Virus record (IMG/VR): IMGVR_UViG_3300035145_003993
Location: 147,365-211,364 of that record
Direction: 5' to 3' (one strand)
Length of the DNA: 64,000 nt
From: a virus
Below are positions 49,772-59,096 of this stretch, piece by piece; the first letter of the stretch is position 1; each line of letters begins with the position of its first letter. The notes below the pieces were generated by a model, which was given only the letters and a program-made list of their open reading frames with translations, was not told where the DNA came from and ran no database searches. A program made the position numbers and the translations under genes.

Positions 49772-52306
49772 TTAATTTTTTGTAGGTAAAGGAGGCAAAT
49801 CGCTATTTTGTAAAGTAGGTAAAGGAGGTAAAGGAGGCAACTTTACCTTTTGCGAAGCAGGTAAAGGAGGTAAAGGAGAACTACTTTTTATTCTTTCACC
49901 TTCTCTTTTAAGTCTTTCTAATTCTTCTCTTCTTAAATTACTACTTTTTAATTTACTTTTTTTGTTTTTTATTTCATCTTCTTTATTATTACTATTTTCT
50001 TTGTTTTGCTGCGTTTCAATTTTTATTTCTTTTAATGTATGTTCATTATCATTATTTATAGGGTCATCGAACAAAGGATTTTGTAAATAGTGATAATAAT
50101 ATTTTAAAACTGTATCTACATACAATTTTGTTTTTTGTGATGAAAATATTATATTAGAAGCGTCTGCACCAGGGTTTTGTTTTTTATAACTAGTGATCGC
50201 TTTCCTAGTTCCACCTCCTCCAGCGTGATATGCAGAAAGCATTTGAACTAAATTATCATTAAAATTTGTTTTGTGAATATTAATAAGTTTAGCGGCTCCA
50301 AAAATATTTTGTGCTGGATCATCTTGATCAGTCACTCCCATATCTTTTGCGGTAAAGGGCATAAGTTGCATAAGACCTTGAGCACCCTTAGGACTCTTAG
50401 CGGTAGATATAAAGTCGCTTTCATACTTCATAAAAGCCCATAATAAAGCTTCTGGTAAGTAATACATCTCAGCAGCACCCTTGACTAAGCCTTTCCAGGG
50501 TTCTGCTCTTTTAACTTCGTTTTTATCATTGCGTGTTCTAACATCAGGATTTCTTTTGTAAACTATATATCCGTCTGTCTGATTTGTTTCTTTTTTGTTT
50601 CTTTGATTATTATTTTTTCTTTGATTTGATTTTTGACTGTATTTTGTAATTTCTTGGATAGCTTTTGTTTTATTTTGATCTTTACCATAAACTTTTAAAA
50701 CTTCTTCTTCTTTAACATCTTTTTTTCTAGTGTTTTTTACTTGTCTAAAAGAATCTTCAGACTTTGGCTTAGATTTATTAAGAGGGCTTGCATATACTTT
50801 TTCTTTAGACGACGGTTGACGTACATCTGCAAATCTTTCACGACCTCTTTTTATACTATTTGCTTTTGGTAAAGGTAAAAATGATCTATTTTCGTCGGTA
50901 TAATCTTCATATAAGTTATATGTTTGATCTTGAATAAAAGTAGGAATTTTACTTGTACTAAAAGATGAATTAAATTCTGGTTTAGTTATGTTTAAATCAT
51001 TATATATATTTTGAGAATCAAAATATATAAAACTTTTTTTATAGAAGTTATTTAAATTTATTAGACTAGAATTAGAACTAATATTAGACTTATCAATAAT
51101 ATCTGAAGTTTTTATTGAAAAGGTCATGACCTTTTCAATAAAATATTGTGATAGGAAATCATTGTCTTTAATAGATGAGCTAGATAAAATTTTGTCTTTT
51201 AATTTATATGGCTTGTTATTGACATTAATGAAATATATTTCTGGATCATAAAAATATATTCTATTATCATTTGTTTGAATAAAATCATCATACTGTTGTT
51301 TTTTAATCTTTTTTAAATCAATATCATTATCTTCTTTTTCTTCATCGGCGTAAACTTTTATTATAAGAAAATATTTTAAATTTATATTAATGACTTCATC
51401 AATATCTTGTATAGAGTTAATAATATCAAGACCAGAAGACTCATTCTCTAATGTATTTTTCTGGTCTCCTGGTAAATCGTAATAATAAGTTAAATTATTA
51501 ATTTTGGTTTGATCAATAAGTTTTATAGAATCTTTTATTTTAGATCTAGATTCATTAAGAGATATATTGTCTTGTAAAATTGATAACTTAGTTTCAGTAA
51601 AAAACTTTCTTTTAATATACGTGTTATCTGTATTGTCAAAAAGAGAGAAAAATTTAATTGTAAAAATTTTTTTATTTTTTATATTCTTGAATTGATTTTG
51701 TATTGCTTGTTTGATATCTGATTCACTAGTGACTTGTTTCTTATTGCTAAAATAATAACCTAAGATAAACTTAAGGTCATAATATGAAAGCGATTTTATG
51801 AAAAATCCTAATGTGTCAGATAAGTCTCCTTGTTTATTATTATAACTTGATTTTTGAAATCCAAAAAATGCATTTACTTCTCCTTTAAAATCATTTGTAT
51901 TTTTACTTTTTATAAAGCTTGACATATTTTTTGAATAGTCAATTTCTATTGAATTATTAAAAATAAAAAATTCTGTATTACTAAAAATTAAATCTATATT
52001 TGAACCATGTTCTTTTTTAATAATTAAATCTTTCTCAATTTCAGATTTAACATTTATAATTGGATTGTCACTTATATAAAATTTAAAATCTGAGCTGTCG
52101 ATATTATTATTAAAGATTAATCTAGTATTAAAAATAATTGAACTTTTGTTGATAAAGTCTGTTGCATCACTTAACTTTTCTATTTTTCCATTTACTAAAA
52201 AATTATACATAAAAGTGTTTTTATAAAAAAACAAGCTGTCATAGTTGTTTTTAAAATGACCTAGAGTTTTTATATTTAATTTTATAGGATTAATATTATT
52301 AGACAT
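49772..52306 (-). CDS. virion protein with lytic transglycosylase (SLT) domain
   Basis: 844 aa. Residues 1-600 are a Ser/Asn/Lys-rich, partly beta region of unknown fold. Residues about 601-742 are an SLT domain: LLWAFMKYESDF with catalytic Glu629, SPKGAQGLMQLMPFTAKDMG, and MLSAYHAGGGG. A charged coiled-coil-like segment and a Pro-Leu-rich tail follow. First gene after the replication block and last of the tail module, so it is likely the baseplate- or tail-tip peptidoglycan-degrading enzyme. Confidence 0.9.
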   Translation of the reverse strand: MSNNINPIKLNIKTLGHFKNNYDSLFFYKNTFMYNFLVNGKIEKLSDATDFINKSSIIFNTRLIFNNNIDSSDFKFYISDNPIINVKSEIEKDLIIKKEHGSNIDLIFSNTEFFIFNNSIEIDYSKNMSSFIKSKNTNDFKGEVNAFFGFQKSSYNNKQGDLSDTLGFFIKSLSYYDLKFILGYYFSNKKQVTSESDIKQAIQNQFKNIKNKKIFTIKFFSLFDNTDNTYIKRKFFTETKLSILQDNISLNESRSKIKDSIKLIDQTKINNLTYYYDLPGDQKNTLENESSGLDIINSIQDIDEVININLKYFLIIKVYADEEKEDNDIDLKKIKKQQYDDFIQTNDNRIYFYDPEIYFINVNNKPYKLKDKILSSSSIKDNDFLSQYFIEKVMTFSIKTSDIIDKSNISSNSSLINLNNFYKKSFIYFDSQNIYNDLNITKPEFNSSFSTSKIPTFIQDQTYNLYEDYTDENRSFLPLPKANSIKRGRERFADVRQPSSKEKVYASPLNKSKPKSEDSFRQVKNTRKKDVKEEEVLKVYGKDQNKTKAIQEITKYSQKSNQRKNNNQRNKKETNQTDGYIVYKRNPDVRTRNDKNEVKRAEPWKGLVKGAAEMYYLPEALLWAFMKYESDFISTAKSPKGAQGLMQLMPFTAKDMGVTDQDDPAQNIFGAAKLINIHKTNFNDNLVQMLSAYHAGGGGTRKAITSYKKQNPGADASNIIFSSQKTKLYVDTVLKYYYHYLQNPLFDDPINNDNEHTLKEIKIETQQNKENSNNKEDEIKNKKSKLKSSNLRREELERLKREGERIKSSSPLPPLPASQKVKLPPLPPLPTLQNSDLPPLPTKN
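49785..49878. repeat. GGTAAAGGAG direct repeats (Pro-Leu-Pro coding)
   Basis: Five copies of GGTAAAGGAG at 49785, 49818, 49827, 49860 and 49869. On the coding strand they give P-P-L-P units (SPLPPLPASQ and KLPPLPPLPT) at the C-terminus of the SLT protein. Confidence 0.85.
51110..51143. repeat. perfect 34-bp palindrome inside the SLT gene
   Basis: Two 17-bp arms meet without spacer at 51126/51127 (core AGGTCATGACCT). It encodes FIEKVMTFSIKTS-like sequence on the minus strand. There is no T-run next to it, so it is not an ordinary terminator. Confidence 0.9.
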
Positions 52307-52314
52307 TTTATTAT

Positions 52315-55300
52315 TTACCTCTGTGTAGTTTTAACATTATTTTGTAATATTAATCTTTGATCATAAAAAGGTTCTTTTTTATAATTTTCACCAACTACAA
52401 TAGTAATTTTTTTATTATTTTTTTTATTTTTATTATTTTTAAATTTATCTCTTCTTTTAGATAAATCATTTAAAGTTTTTTCATTTAGCATATCTTCTAT
52501 ATTTTTAAGTTGGCCATAATTGTCTCCATATGAAAGAGTTAACTGTGTAGTAAATTTTCCAGGCGAAAAGTTATGTGTAATTCCTGTTACAATATACTTG
52601 TTATCTAAAGTTGTCCCTGTTTCAAAATCTAAAAAGATACTTTGACCAAAATTGATCCAAGGACAGCCAAAAATTTCTACTGATGCTTGCGTAGGCATGA
52701 TAATAAGAGGTAATTGTTCTGAAATTCTGTCGTTAATAAGAGATTGATCATTCCTATCTGACCTTGTCATAAAAATCGTCGATAATTTATTGTCATTTAA
52801 TGTTGAAACGTTTGCATTCATCATTACAGAATTTTGTGATCCGAAAGATAAAGATGGATATATTTCTTTATAAATGTCTTTAACACTGCCTATAAAATTT
52901 TTATTGTTTATAAATCTAACGTAATTTATTTTATATTTGTCGTTCTCTTTTACTAATAATTTTTTTTCAACAAGATCATCAAGTTCTTTTTTCTGATTTT
53001 TAAAGTAGTTTTCTAAATTTTTTCTATCAACAGACACCTTTTCAGGTCTTTTGTTGTCTTTAAAGTCTTTCCTTGATAATATAAATTCTCCAACTGAATT
53101 GTTTATATTTCCAGAATATAATTCTTGAAGTACTTCAGACGAAGAACTAAATGGCGAATCTACTCTGTCAAAAATAGAAATTCTTAATATAGTTCTTTCT
53201 TCACCATTTTTTAATCCTATTGAAGATAGACAATCAAAATTCATATGGATAATAGGAATTTTAAATTTAATCTTATTAGCTGGAAAATCATCAGATAAAC
53301 CATATATATTTCTTAAAATTTTATTTTTTTCTTTTTCAAAAACACTTGTTCTACTATATGCTTCAAGTGGTCTAACTGGGTTTTTATATGATTTAATAGA
53401 TTTATTTTTTGATTTTGTGTCTCTTGATTCGTATAAAGAAGATAATCCTAAACTAATGTTATCAGGAGATCTAACAAAGTTTTGTATAATTTGTGTAATT
53501 AACGACTCAGGTGTTATTACAATATTTCTATTAAAAATATCTTCTAAAAAGTCTTTTAACATATTTTTATTAATTAAAAAACTTGATATACTTTCGTTTG
53601 ACATTTTTCCAGCATTTTCATTTGCTGTGTAAAATATTGTTTGAATTTCGTCAAATTGAGAAGATTTTTTACCTTTAATTTTAGCTAAATAAATTTGAAC
53701 TATTGTATTTATAATTGAACCTAAACTAACATATTGAATTTGGCTTTTTTCTGGGTAAAGTTTATCCGAAGTAGGATAGAAAAAATCGATAAATTCCAGA
53801 GATCCCATTATATTTTCTAATATTTTTCTTTTATTATCTACTTCTTCTGAGTCTTGTCTTGAAATACTATCTATAAGATTTATGATTTTTCTAATAGAAG
53901 CTAAAATGTTGTTTATTTTAGAAATAATTTCTTTTTTGCTATTAGATATGATATGAAAAAAATCTGGATCTTTACTTCCAAAAAGCAAATTATTAAAAAC
54001 TTTTCTATTATTTTCATCTAATTTATCTTTATAGTTTATTCTAAAGAATGTTTCACTTCCTGAAATTTCGATAACATTTGATAGATTTCCATTTATTATT
54101 GATAGTAGTTGTTCGTATTCTTTTTTAAACGTAGATAAAATACCAATTTGTTTTTTAGTTAATCTTAATGATTCGTTAAAAATCCCTTTTAGATTCTTAG
54201 TATTTAAATTATATCCTTCGAAAAATTTTGAGTCTTCACTATTTCTTAAATCCTTAATAATATTTTCTATATTGCTGAGTTCACTTTCGAATTCTGCTTG
54301 AGTAATTCTATTATCGACTCTTGATGAAATTTGTTGATTTTTAAATTCATGAGGTCCTTTCATTGCAATAGACAAATCAATGTTAACTAATCCTGTATTA
54401 TCTATAGAAAATGAAGAATTTACTATCATATATTTTTCTGCAACTCTAGAGTTACCTATAAAATATCCTAAAGGATTTTTCGGATTATCACTATCTGGAT
54501 TAGACCAGCCATATTCTAATAAAATTTCTGCGCCAAATTCTCCTAACAAATCAGGTTTTATAAAAGGAGCAATATCATTCATTCTAGTTCTATCATGTAA
54601 AACTAAGCTCAATCTTCCACTTTTATATGACATTAATCCTTTTGTAGGGTTTGCATTAATACTAAAACTTTTTAAAGTCATTAAAGGTTGTGTTGGATCA
54701 TTAACAGTAGTTTTTCTATTTGAATTTAAATTATTTTGACTATGTCCTATATTTTCATTTAAATTAACTAAAGTCTGAGGTGATGTAAAAAGAGACATAT
54801 TCGTTTTAAAAACATCATCACTTATTTTATCACCTGAAAATTCGTTATAATTTTTACTTTTATTATTAATATTACCATAAAGAAACGAATTCAGTGTAGA
54901 CGAAGTCGCATTAACAGAAAAACTTCTTATATTTCCTGTATTGTTTACTGAATTTAGATCTTGGCGTGATAATGAAGGCAATATGAATGTTGCATTAAAG
55001 TATGGATATGACTTATTCATTTCAAGTGTTGTAATACTATTAAAAAAAGTTGATACTTCTAAAGAATTTTGTGTTCCTATACGAATATTAGGATTTGTAA
55101 TCAATATCGATGAAACAGAAGTATCATACTTTTTTGGATTTTTAACATCCAAATTTAAAGATCTGTTAAGGAATTTTCTATTAAGATCAAATTTAACATT
55201 TCTTTTGTTTAAATCTATCCCGGTAAAAGAAGACAAAACTTTTATATCTCTTTTAAAAGATTTATTTGAAGCTATTAATTTAGAAGAAGCTTTATTTAAT

Positions 55301-55746
55301 AGTAAACCTATATTAAAGTTATCTTTAGAATCACTATGACCAAAAACAATTTGATCAATTATATTTTTATTATTTTTATTTTTATATATAGGATATTTTG
55401 AATAATCTGTATGTATAAAACAAAATGATTGACTTATGAAGTTTATGATATCTTTTTTTTCGTTATCACTAAAGACACCTTCAGCGTTAATAGTTTCGCA
55501 TATAAAAGAAATTATTTCGTATGTTGTATATCCAATATTAGTTAAAGATTGAAACAAATAGGTTAGTAATTCATAAAATTCTTCTTTTGTTTTAATCGAG
55601 TCACTAACGTCTAATACTTTTTGTTTTAGTATATCTTCACTTGACGAAATTTGTATATAATCTTTAATATTACTATTTTTTAAAACGGTATGGATTTTTC
55701 CAAAACTATTGTTTGATTTTATACTTCCATAGATTGTTGACGACAT
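52315..55746 (-). CDS. baseplate hub / late-control-D-like tail protein (1143 aa)
   Basis: The C-terminal 120 residues (VEIFGCPWINFGQSIFLDFE, YIVTGITHNFSPGKFTTQLT) have the barrel pattern of phage baseplate hub proteins (T4 gp27, gpD family). The rest is a long beta- and helix-mixed body without motif. It lies directly between the gp53-like wedge gene and the SLT enzyme, the usual place for a hub. Confidence 0.82.
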   Translation of the reverse strand: MSSTIYGSIKSNNSFGKIHTVLKNSNIKDYIQISSSEDILKQKVLDVSDSIKTKEEFYELLTYLFQSLTNIGYTTYEIISFICETINAEGVFSDNEKKDIINFISQSFCFIHTDYSKYPIYKNKNNKNIIDQIVFGHSDSKDNFNIGLLLNKASSKLIASNKSFKRDIKVLSSFTGIDLNKRNVKFDLNRKFLNRSLNLDVKNPKKYDTSVSSILITNPNIRIGTQNSLEVSTFFNSITTLEMNKSYPYFNATFILPSLSRQDLNSVNNTGNIRSFSVNATSSTLNSFLYGNINNKSKNYNEFSGDKISDDVFKTNMSLFTSPQTLVNLNENIGHSQNNLNSNRKTTVNDPTQPLMTLKSFSINANPTKGLMSYKSGRLSLVLHDRTRMNDIAPFIKPDLLGEFGAEILLEYGWSNPDSDNPKNPLGYFIGNSRVAEKYMIVNSSFSIDNTGLVNIDLSIAMKGPHEFKNQQISSRVDNRITQAEFESELSNIENIIKDLRNSEDSKFFEGYNLNTKNLKGIFNESLRLTKKQIGILSTFKKEYEQLLSIINGNLSNVIEISGSETFFRINYKDKLDENNRKVFNNLLFGSKDPDFFHIISNSKKEIISKINNILASIRKIINLIDSISRQDSEEVDNKRKILENIMGSLEFIDFFYPTSDKLYPEKSQIQYVSLGSIINTIVQIYLAKIKGKKSSQFDEIQTIFYTANENAGKMSNESISSFLINKNMLKDFLEDIFNRNIVITPESLITQIIQNFVRSPDNISLGLSSLYESRDTKSKNKSIKSYKNPVRPLEAYSRTSVFEKEKNKILRNIYGLSDDFPANKIKFKIPIIHMNFDCLSSIGLKNGEERTILRISIFDRVDSPFSSSSEVLQELYSGNINNSVGEFILSRKDFKDNKRPEKVSVDRKNLENYFKNQKKELDDLVEKKLLVKENDKYKINYVRFINNKNFIGSVKDIYKEIYPSLSFGSQNSVMMNANVSTLNDNKLSTIFMTRSDRNDQSLINDRISEQLPLIIMPTQASVEIFGCPWINFGQSIFLDFETGTTLDNKYIVTGITHNFSPGKFTTQLTLSYGDNYGQLKNIEDMLNEKTLNDLSKRRDKFKNNKNKKNNKKITIVVGENYKKEPFYDQRLILQNNVKTTQR

Positions 55747-56030
55747 TATTCTATCTCTTCTTTAAGCTTTAGTATCTGTGTTAAATCAACAGGAATTCTT
55801 AAAACAACACCTTCAGGGACTTGAAGCCACCAGCCAATTCCACTAGCAGCAGCAATTATCCACCAGTTATTTGGATCATTGTAATACTCTTGAGAATAAT
55901 GATCAAGCCTTTTTCCTGATTCTGATTCTATCAAATCGTGATCAATGATGCCAGATTCAACAGCTTGGTAGATATAAGGAGATATGTTTACAAACTTGCC
56001 TTTTATTAATTTATATTTATCTATTGCCAT
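55746..56030 (-). CDS. gp53/LysM-like baseplate wedge protein
   Basis: 94 aa. RLDHYSQEYYNDPNNWWIIA, then GIGWWLQVPEGVVLRIPVD: the LysM-like 'Y-D-x-x-WW-x-IA...I-x-G-x-x-L-x-IP' pattern of small baseplate proteins such as T4 gp53. Overlaps the hub gene by one base. Confidence 0.8.
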   Translation of the reverse strand: MAIDKYKLIKGKFVNISPYIYQAVESGIIDHDLIESESGKRLDHYSQEYYNDPNNWWIIAAASGIGWWLQVPEGVVLRIPVDLTQILKLKEEIE

Positions 56031-56039
56031 TGTAATTCC

Positions 56040-58805
56040 TTATTTTTTTTCTATTTCATCATTAAAGAAAGTTTTATTAACAGCTCCAACATTGTAAATA
56101 GGTGCTCTCATAATTCCTTCGTGATCTAATCCAGGTGCTATATCGTGAATTGGAGAGAATCCCATTGTTATTTTTACCCCATGAGGAGCATTTGATCCTG
56201 GACTATTTGTATTCCATACTGATTCTTGATAGTTAACATCTAAACTTGTTATAAACCCAGCAAGTCCTTTTCCTTTTGACGATTCAAATGCTTTTGTATA
56301 AGGATTGTTTATATTACCTAACTCATCTTCAGAACTAAAAATATTTATTTGTTTTTGATCTTTGATTAAAGAATCTTTTTCTATTTTAAAAGACTCAGTA
56401 TTATTATTAACATAAATTTTAGGAATAGCTATAAAAGATATTAACCCTGTATCATTTTCTTCAATAAATAAAAAAACAAAAGATTTTTCTAATGAGAAAA
56501 TATTTTTCAAGGTATTATTTCCATCATCACCTGAAAATGCTATAAATCTGGCAAGAGAGTTATTACTTCTTAAACCAGATGCGTCAAATTTTTCTACAAA
56601 AACTGATTTTTTATTCTTAAAATAAGACGTTCTTAATTTATTCAAATCGTATAACATGTTATTTAAAATTTCTGATCCTTGGAAATTATAAGTACTAAGC
56701 TTATAATCATCATTTATATTATTTTGATTAAGAATTTTTTCTATTTTTTCTACGTCGTTTTTAGGTGCTTGAGAAATATCATCAGAAATATTAATTAAAG
56801 CACTTACACTTTTATACGCTTGTTGTTTTAATGCTTCACGATTAAAATCTAAAGTGCTTTTATGACGAGTAAAAAGTACATAAGCTTTTGTTTTACTGTT
56901 AAATATAATATTATTATTATGTTTAAATTTAATTCCTCTTAATTTTTTATTTCCATGTAGTCTTTTTAAATTTTCTAAACTATAATTTGATTTTAAAACA
57001 TCACCAACTCTTAATCTAATTAAAGGAGAAGCTGTTGGTACCTGTGTAAAAGGGAATCTAAAGTCTTTTAAATCTTTAAATTTGCCTGTATTTGCAGGAA
57101 TACCTTGAGACCATTGTGGATAAACCATAGAAACTATCTTGTTAACTTGATACCACATCAAATCAAAATCTTCAGATTGCATAGAATATAAAGAAAAAGT
57201 TAGATTTATAGATCTTGTTGTTTTAACATAATGTTTTACATCGTCAATTCTACCATATCCTGATGTTGAAGAATATTCTGGACTAAAAGAATCTGATATT
57301 GTGTCTAAAAACGCATGCATAGACACAATTTCATTAGTTCTTAAGTCATGCAAATAGAAAGGCATATATTCGTTATCTAAATAAGATTCAACTTGTTCGA
57401 CTAATTCTTGAGGTAGTCTTCTAGCAGAATTTTTAGATCCTGCTGAAAAGTTTTGATAGACTATATGATTTTGACTATCTCTTAATTTATGCTTAAAATA
57501 TTGAGTTGCTTTAAGTAGTTGTGGAAGCGTAGTTATTGATGTATTAAAGCTAGAATATTGATTTGGAAATTTTTCTTTCCATTTATATTTATATTCTTCT
57601 TTAAATAAAATCTCTTGATTATTAAATCTACTTCTATCTAATAAATCTTTTTTATCTTTGTCTTTGTCAAATATTGTTCTTGAAGGATCAAGTAAACGTT
57701 GAGTAGAATTCTTTCGATAGAGAGGATTAACACCAGGAATAGTAGTTTGTGTATTAAGTAAAGGATTATCTTTGTATATAATTAAATATCCTATATTAAT
57801 TCTTTCTAATATAAATTTAAAATAATATTGACTAAATTGGATAAAAAACTTATCAATAATATTTTCTTTTGAATCTTCTTTAGCTTTATAAAGTATTTCT
57901 GAATGCCAGTATGATTCTTGTTGAAATTTTCTAATAAGAAGAAAAAATCTATTTCTTCCTATTTTTGATATTCCTGTTAACGTTCTTCCTATATACTTAA
58001 AAAGTAATTCAAAGTTCGAATCTATTTGAGAATAATTTAGATCATATTTATCATTTTTATATAAATTTTTGTATTTTGGATCTGTATTTATAAACTTATC
58101 AAATCCGATAATAAAATATTTTATTAGATTTGCAAGCGAAAAAGTTTTTGAACTTCGTTTTATTCTTTTATCTCTATAAGAATTTAGTAATTTATCAAAA
58201 TAATATTTAATAGGATCAGGAATTAAATTATTTTTTAAATCATTTCCATAACCTGATAGAAACCAAAAAGATGATAAATAAACAATTGATTCAATTAAAT
58301 AATCAAAAATATAAGTAATTAATGATATATCTATTTTTGATCCATTTGGTCCTGTTTGTAAAAATAAACCTGCTGAATTAAACTCTATACCTGCAATCAT
58401 TTCAAGTTCTTCAGCATAAATTGCTCTATTAGAATCACCTTCAGCAAATATTGAATTATATCTTGAATAATATTTAACAGGTTTATCATATCCAAATGAC
58501 GGATTAACTAATAAATTTTCATTTCCTTGACTATTTTTTTTGGATGGAAAAATATCACTTTCTAAATCTTTTACACCAGATTCAAAAGAAACAATACCCA
58601 CTCCTTTATCTACTAACCCAGTAAGACCTTTAAGTCCTGCAGGCAAAGCGTTTGTTGAAGGTATTACTGTAGTATTATTTCCTGGACTTTTTGAAGAAAA
58701 ATAATCTTCTTGATTTTGTAATTTTTCTTGTGAAGCTTCACCAGGATTTTTAACTTCACCATCAATAATTATTTTTCCACTAGGATCCAAGATATACTTT
58801 GACAT
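56040..58805 (-). CDS. large tail/baseplate protein (921 aa)
   Basis: Residues about 480-575 include MPFYLHDLRTNEIVSMHAFL and SGYGRIDDVKHYVKTTRSIN, a beta-rich element of a kind I have seen in large phage tail proteins. C-terminal SVWNTNSPGSNAPHGVKITM fits a virion-surface strand region. Its place between TMP and the gp53-like gene supports a baseplate role. No enzyme motif. Confidence 0.78.
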   Translation of the reverse strand: MSKYILDPSGKIIIDGEVKNPGEASQEKLQNQEDYFSSKSPGNNTTVIPSTNALPAGLKGLTGLVDKGVGIVSFESGVKDLESDIFPSKKNSQGNENLLVNPSFGYDKPVKYYSRYNSIFAEGDSNRAIYAEELEMIAGIEFNSAGLFLQTGPNGSKIDISLITYIFDYLIESIVYLSSFWFLSGYGNDLKNNLIPDPIKYYFDKLLNSYRDKRIKRSSKTFSLANLIKYFIIGFDKFINTDPKYKNLYKNDKYDLNYSQIDSNFELLFKYIGRTLTGISKIGRNRFFLLIRKFQQESYWHSEILYKAKEDSKENIIDKFFIQFSQYYFKFILERINIGYLIIYKDNPLLNTQTTIPGVNPLYRKNSTQRLLDPSRTIFDKDKDKKDLLDRSRFNNQEILFKEEYKYKWKEKFPNQYSSFNTSITTLPQLLKATQYFKHKLRDSQNHIVYQNFSAGSKNSARRLPQELVEQVESYLDNEYMPFYLHDLRTNEIVSMHAFLDTISDSFSPEYSSTSGYGRIDDVKHYVKTTRSINLTFSLYSMQSEDFDLMWYQVNKIVSMVYPQWSQGIPANTGKFKDLKDFRFPFTQVPTASPLIRLRVGDVLKSNYSLENLKRLHGNKKLRGIKFKHNNNIIFNSKTKAYVLFTRHKSTLDFNREALKQQAYKSVSALINISDDISQAPKNDVEKIEKILNQNNINDDYKLSTYNFQGSEILNNMLYDLNKLRTSYFKNKKSVFVEKFDASGLRSNNSLARFIAFSGDDGNNTLKNIFSLEKSFVFLFIEENDTGLISFIAIPKIYVNNNTESFKIEKDSLIKDQKQINIFSSEDELGNINNPYTKAFESSKGKGLAGFITSLDVNYQESVWNTNSPGSNAPHGVKITMGFSPIHDIAPGLDHEGIMRAPIYNVGAVNKTFFNDEIEKK

Positions 58806-58810
58806 TTAAT

Positions 58811-59077
58811 TTACCCTTTAATAATAGGTTTCTTCTTTAAATATTCGTTAAGATCTACGTCTTCTTTATCTTTTAAGATCTTTACGTTTTCTTCTGTTAA
58901 ACTTTTTTCAAACTTATCAGATAACACATTAGTATGTTTATTAAACTTTTCTGAGATTAATTTAAAAGCTAATTCTTCGTCTATTCCTAAAAGATCTGCA
59001 TATACTTTAGACATTTCTTCTTTTATTTTGTTTAATTCTTTAAAATTACTTATATTTTTTTTTAAATTAAATTTCAT
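58811..59077 (-). CDS. hypothetical 88-aa protein after tape measure
   Basis: Entirely helical and charged: NFKELNKIKEEMSKVYADLL, then LAFKLISEKFNKHTNVLSDK. Between TMP and the 921-aa baseplate gene, perhaps a baseplate linker or TMP-associated protein. Unknown. Confidence 0.7.
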   Translation of the reverse strand: MKFNLKKNISNFKELNKIKEEMSKVYADLLGIDEELAFKLISEKFNKHTNVLSDKFEKSLTEENVKILKDKEDVDLNEYLKKKPIIKG

Positions 59078-59096
59078 GTTATTTCCCCAGTGTTGA

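Noticed and set aside
49785-49878. Perfect AAAGGAGG Shine-Dalgarno sequences on the plus strand
   Set aside because: They arise from the Pro-Leu repeat of the SLT protein on the other strand; no plus-strand gene follows.
54941-55339. 132-aa plus-strand open frame
   Set aside because: Antisense shadow of the baseplate hub gene; composition mirrors it.
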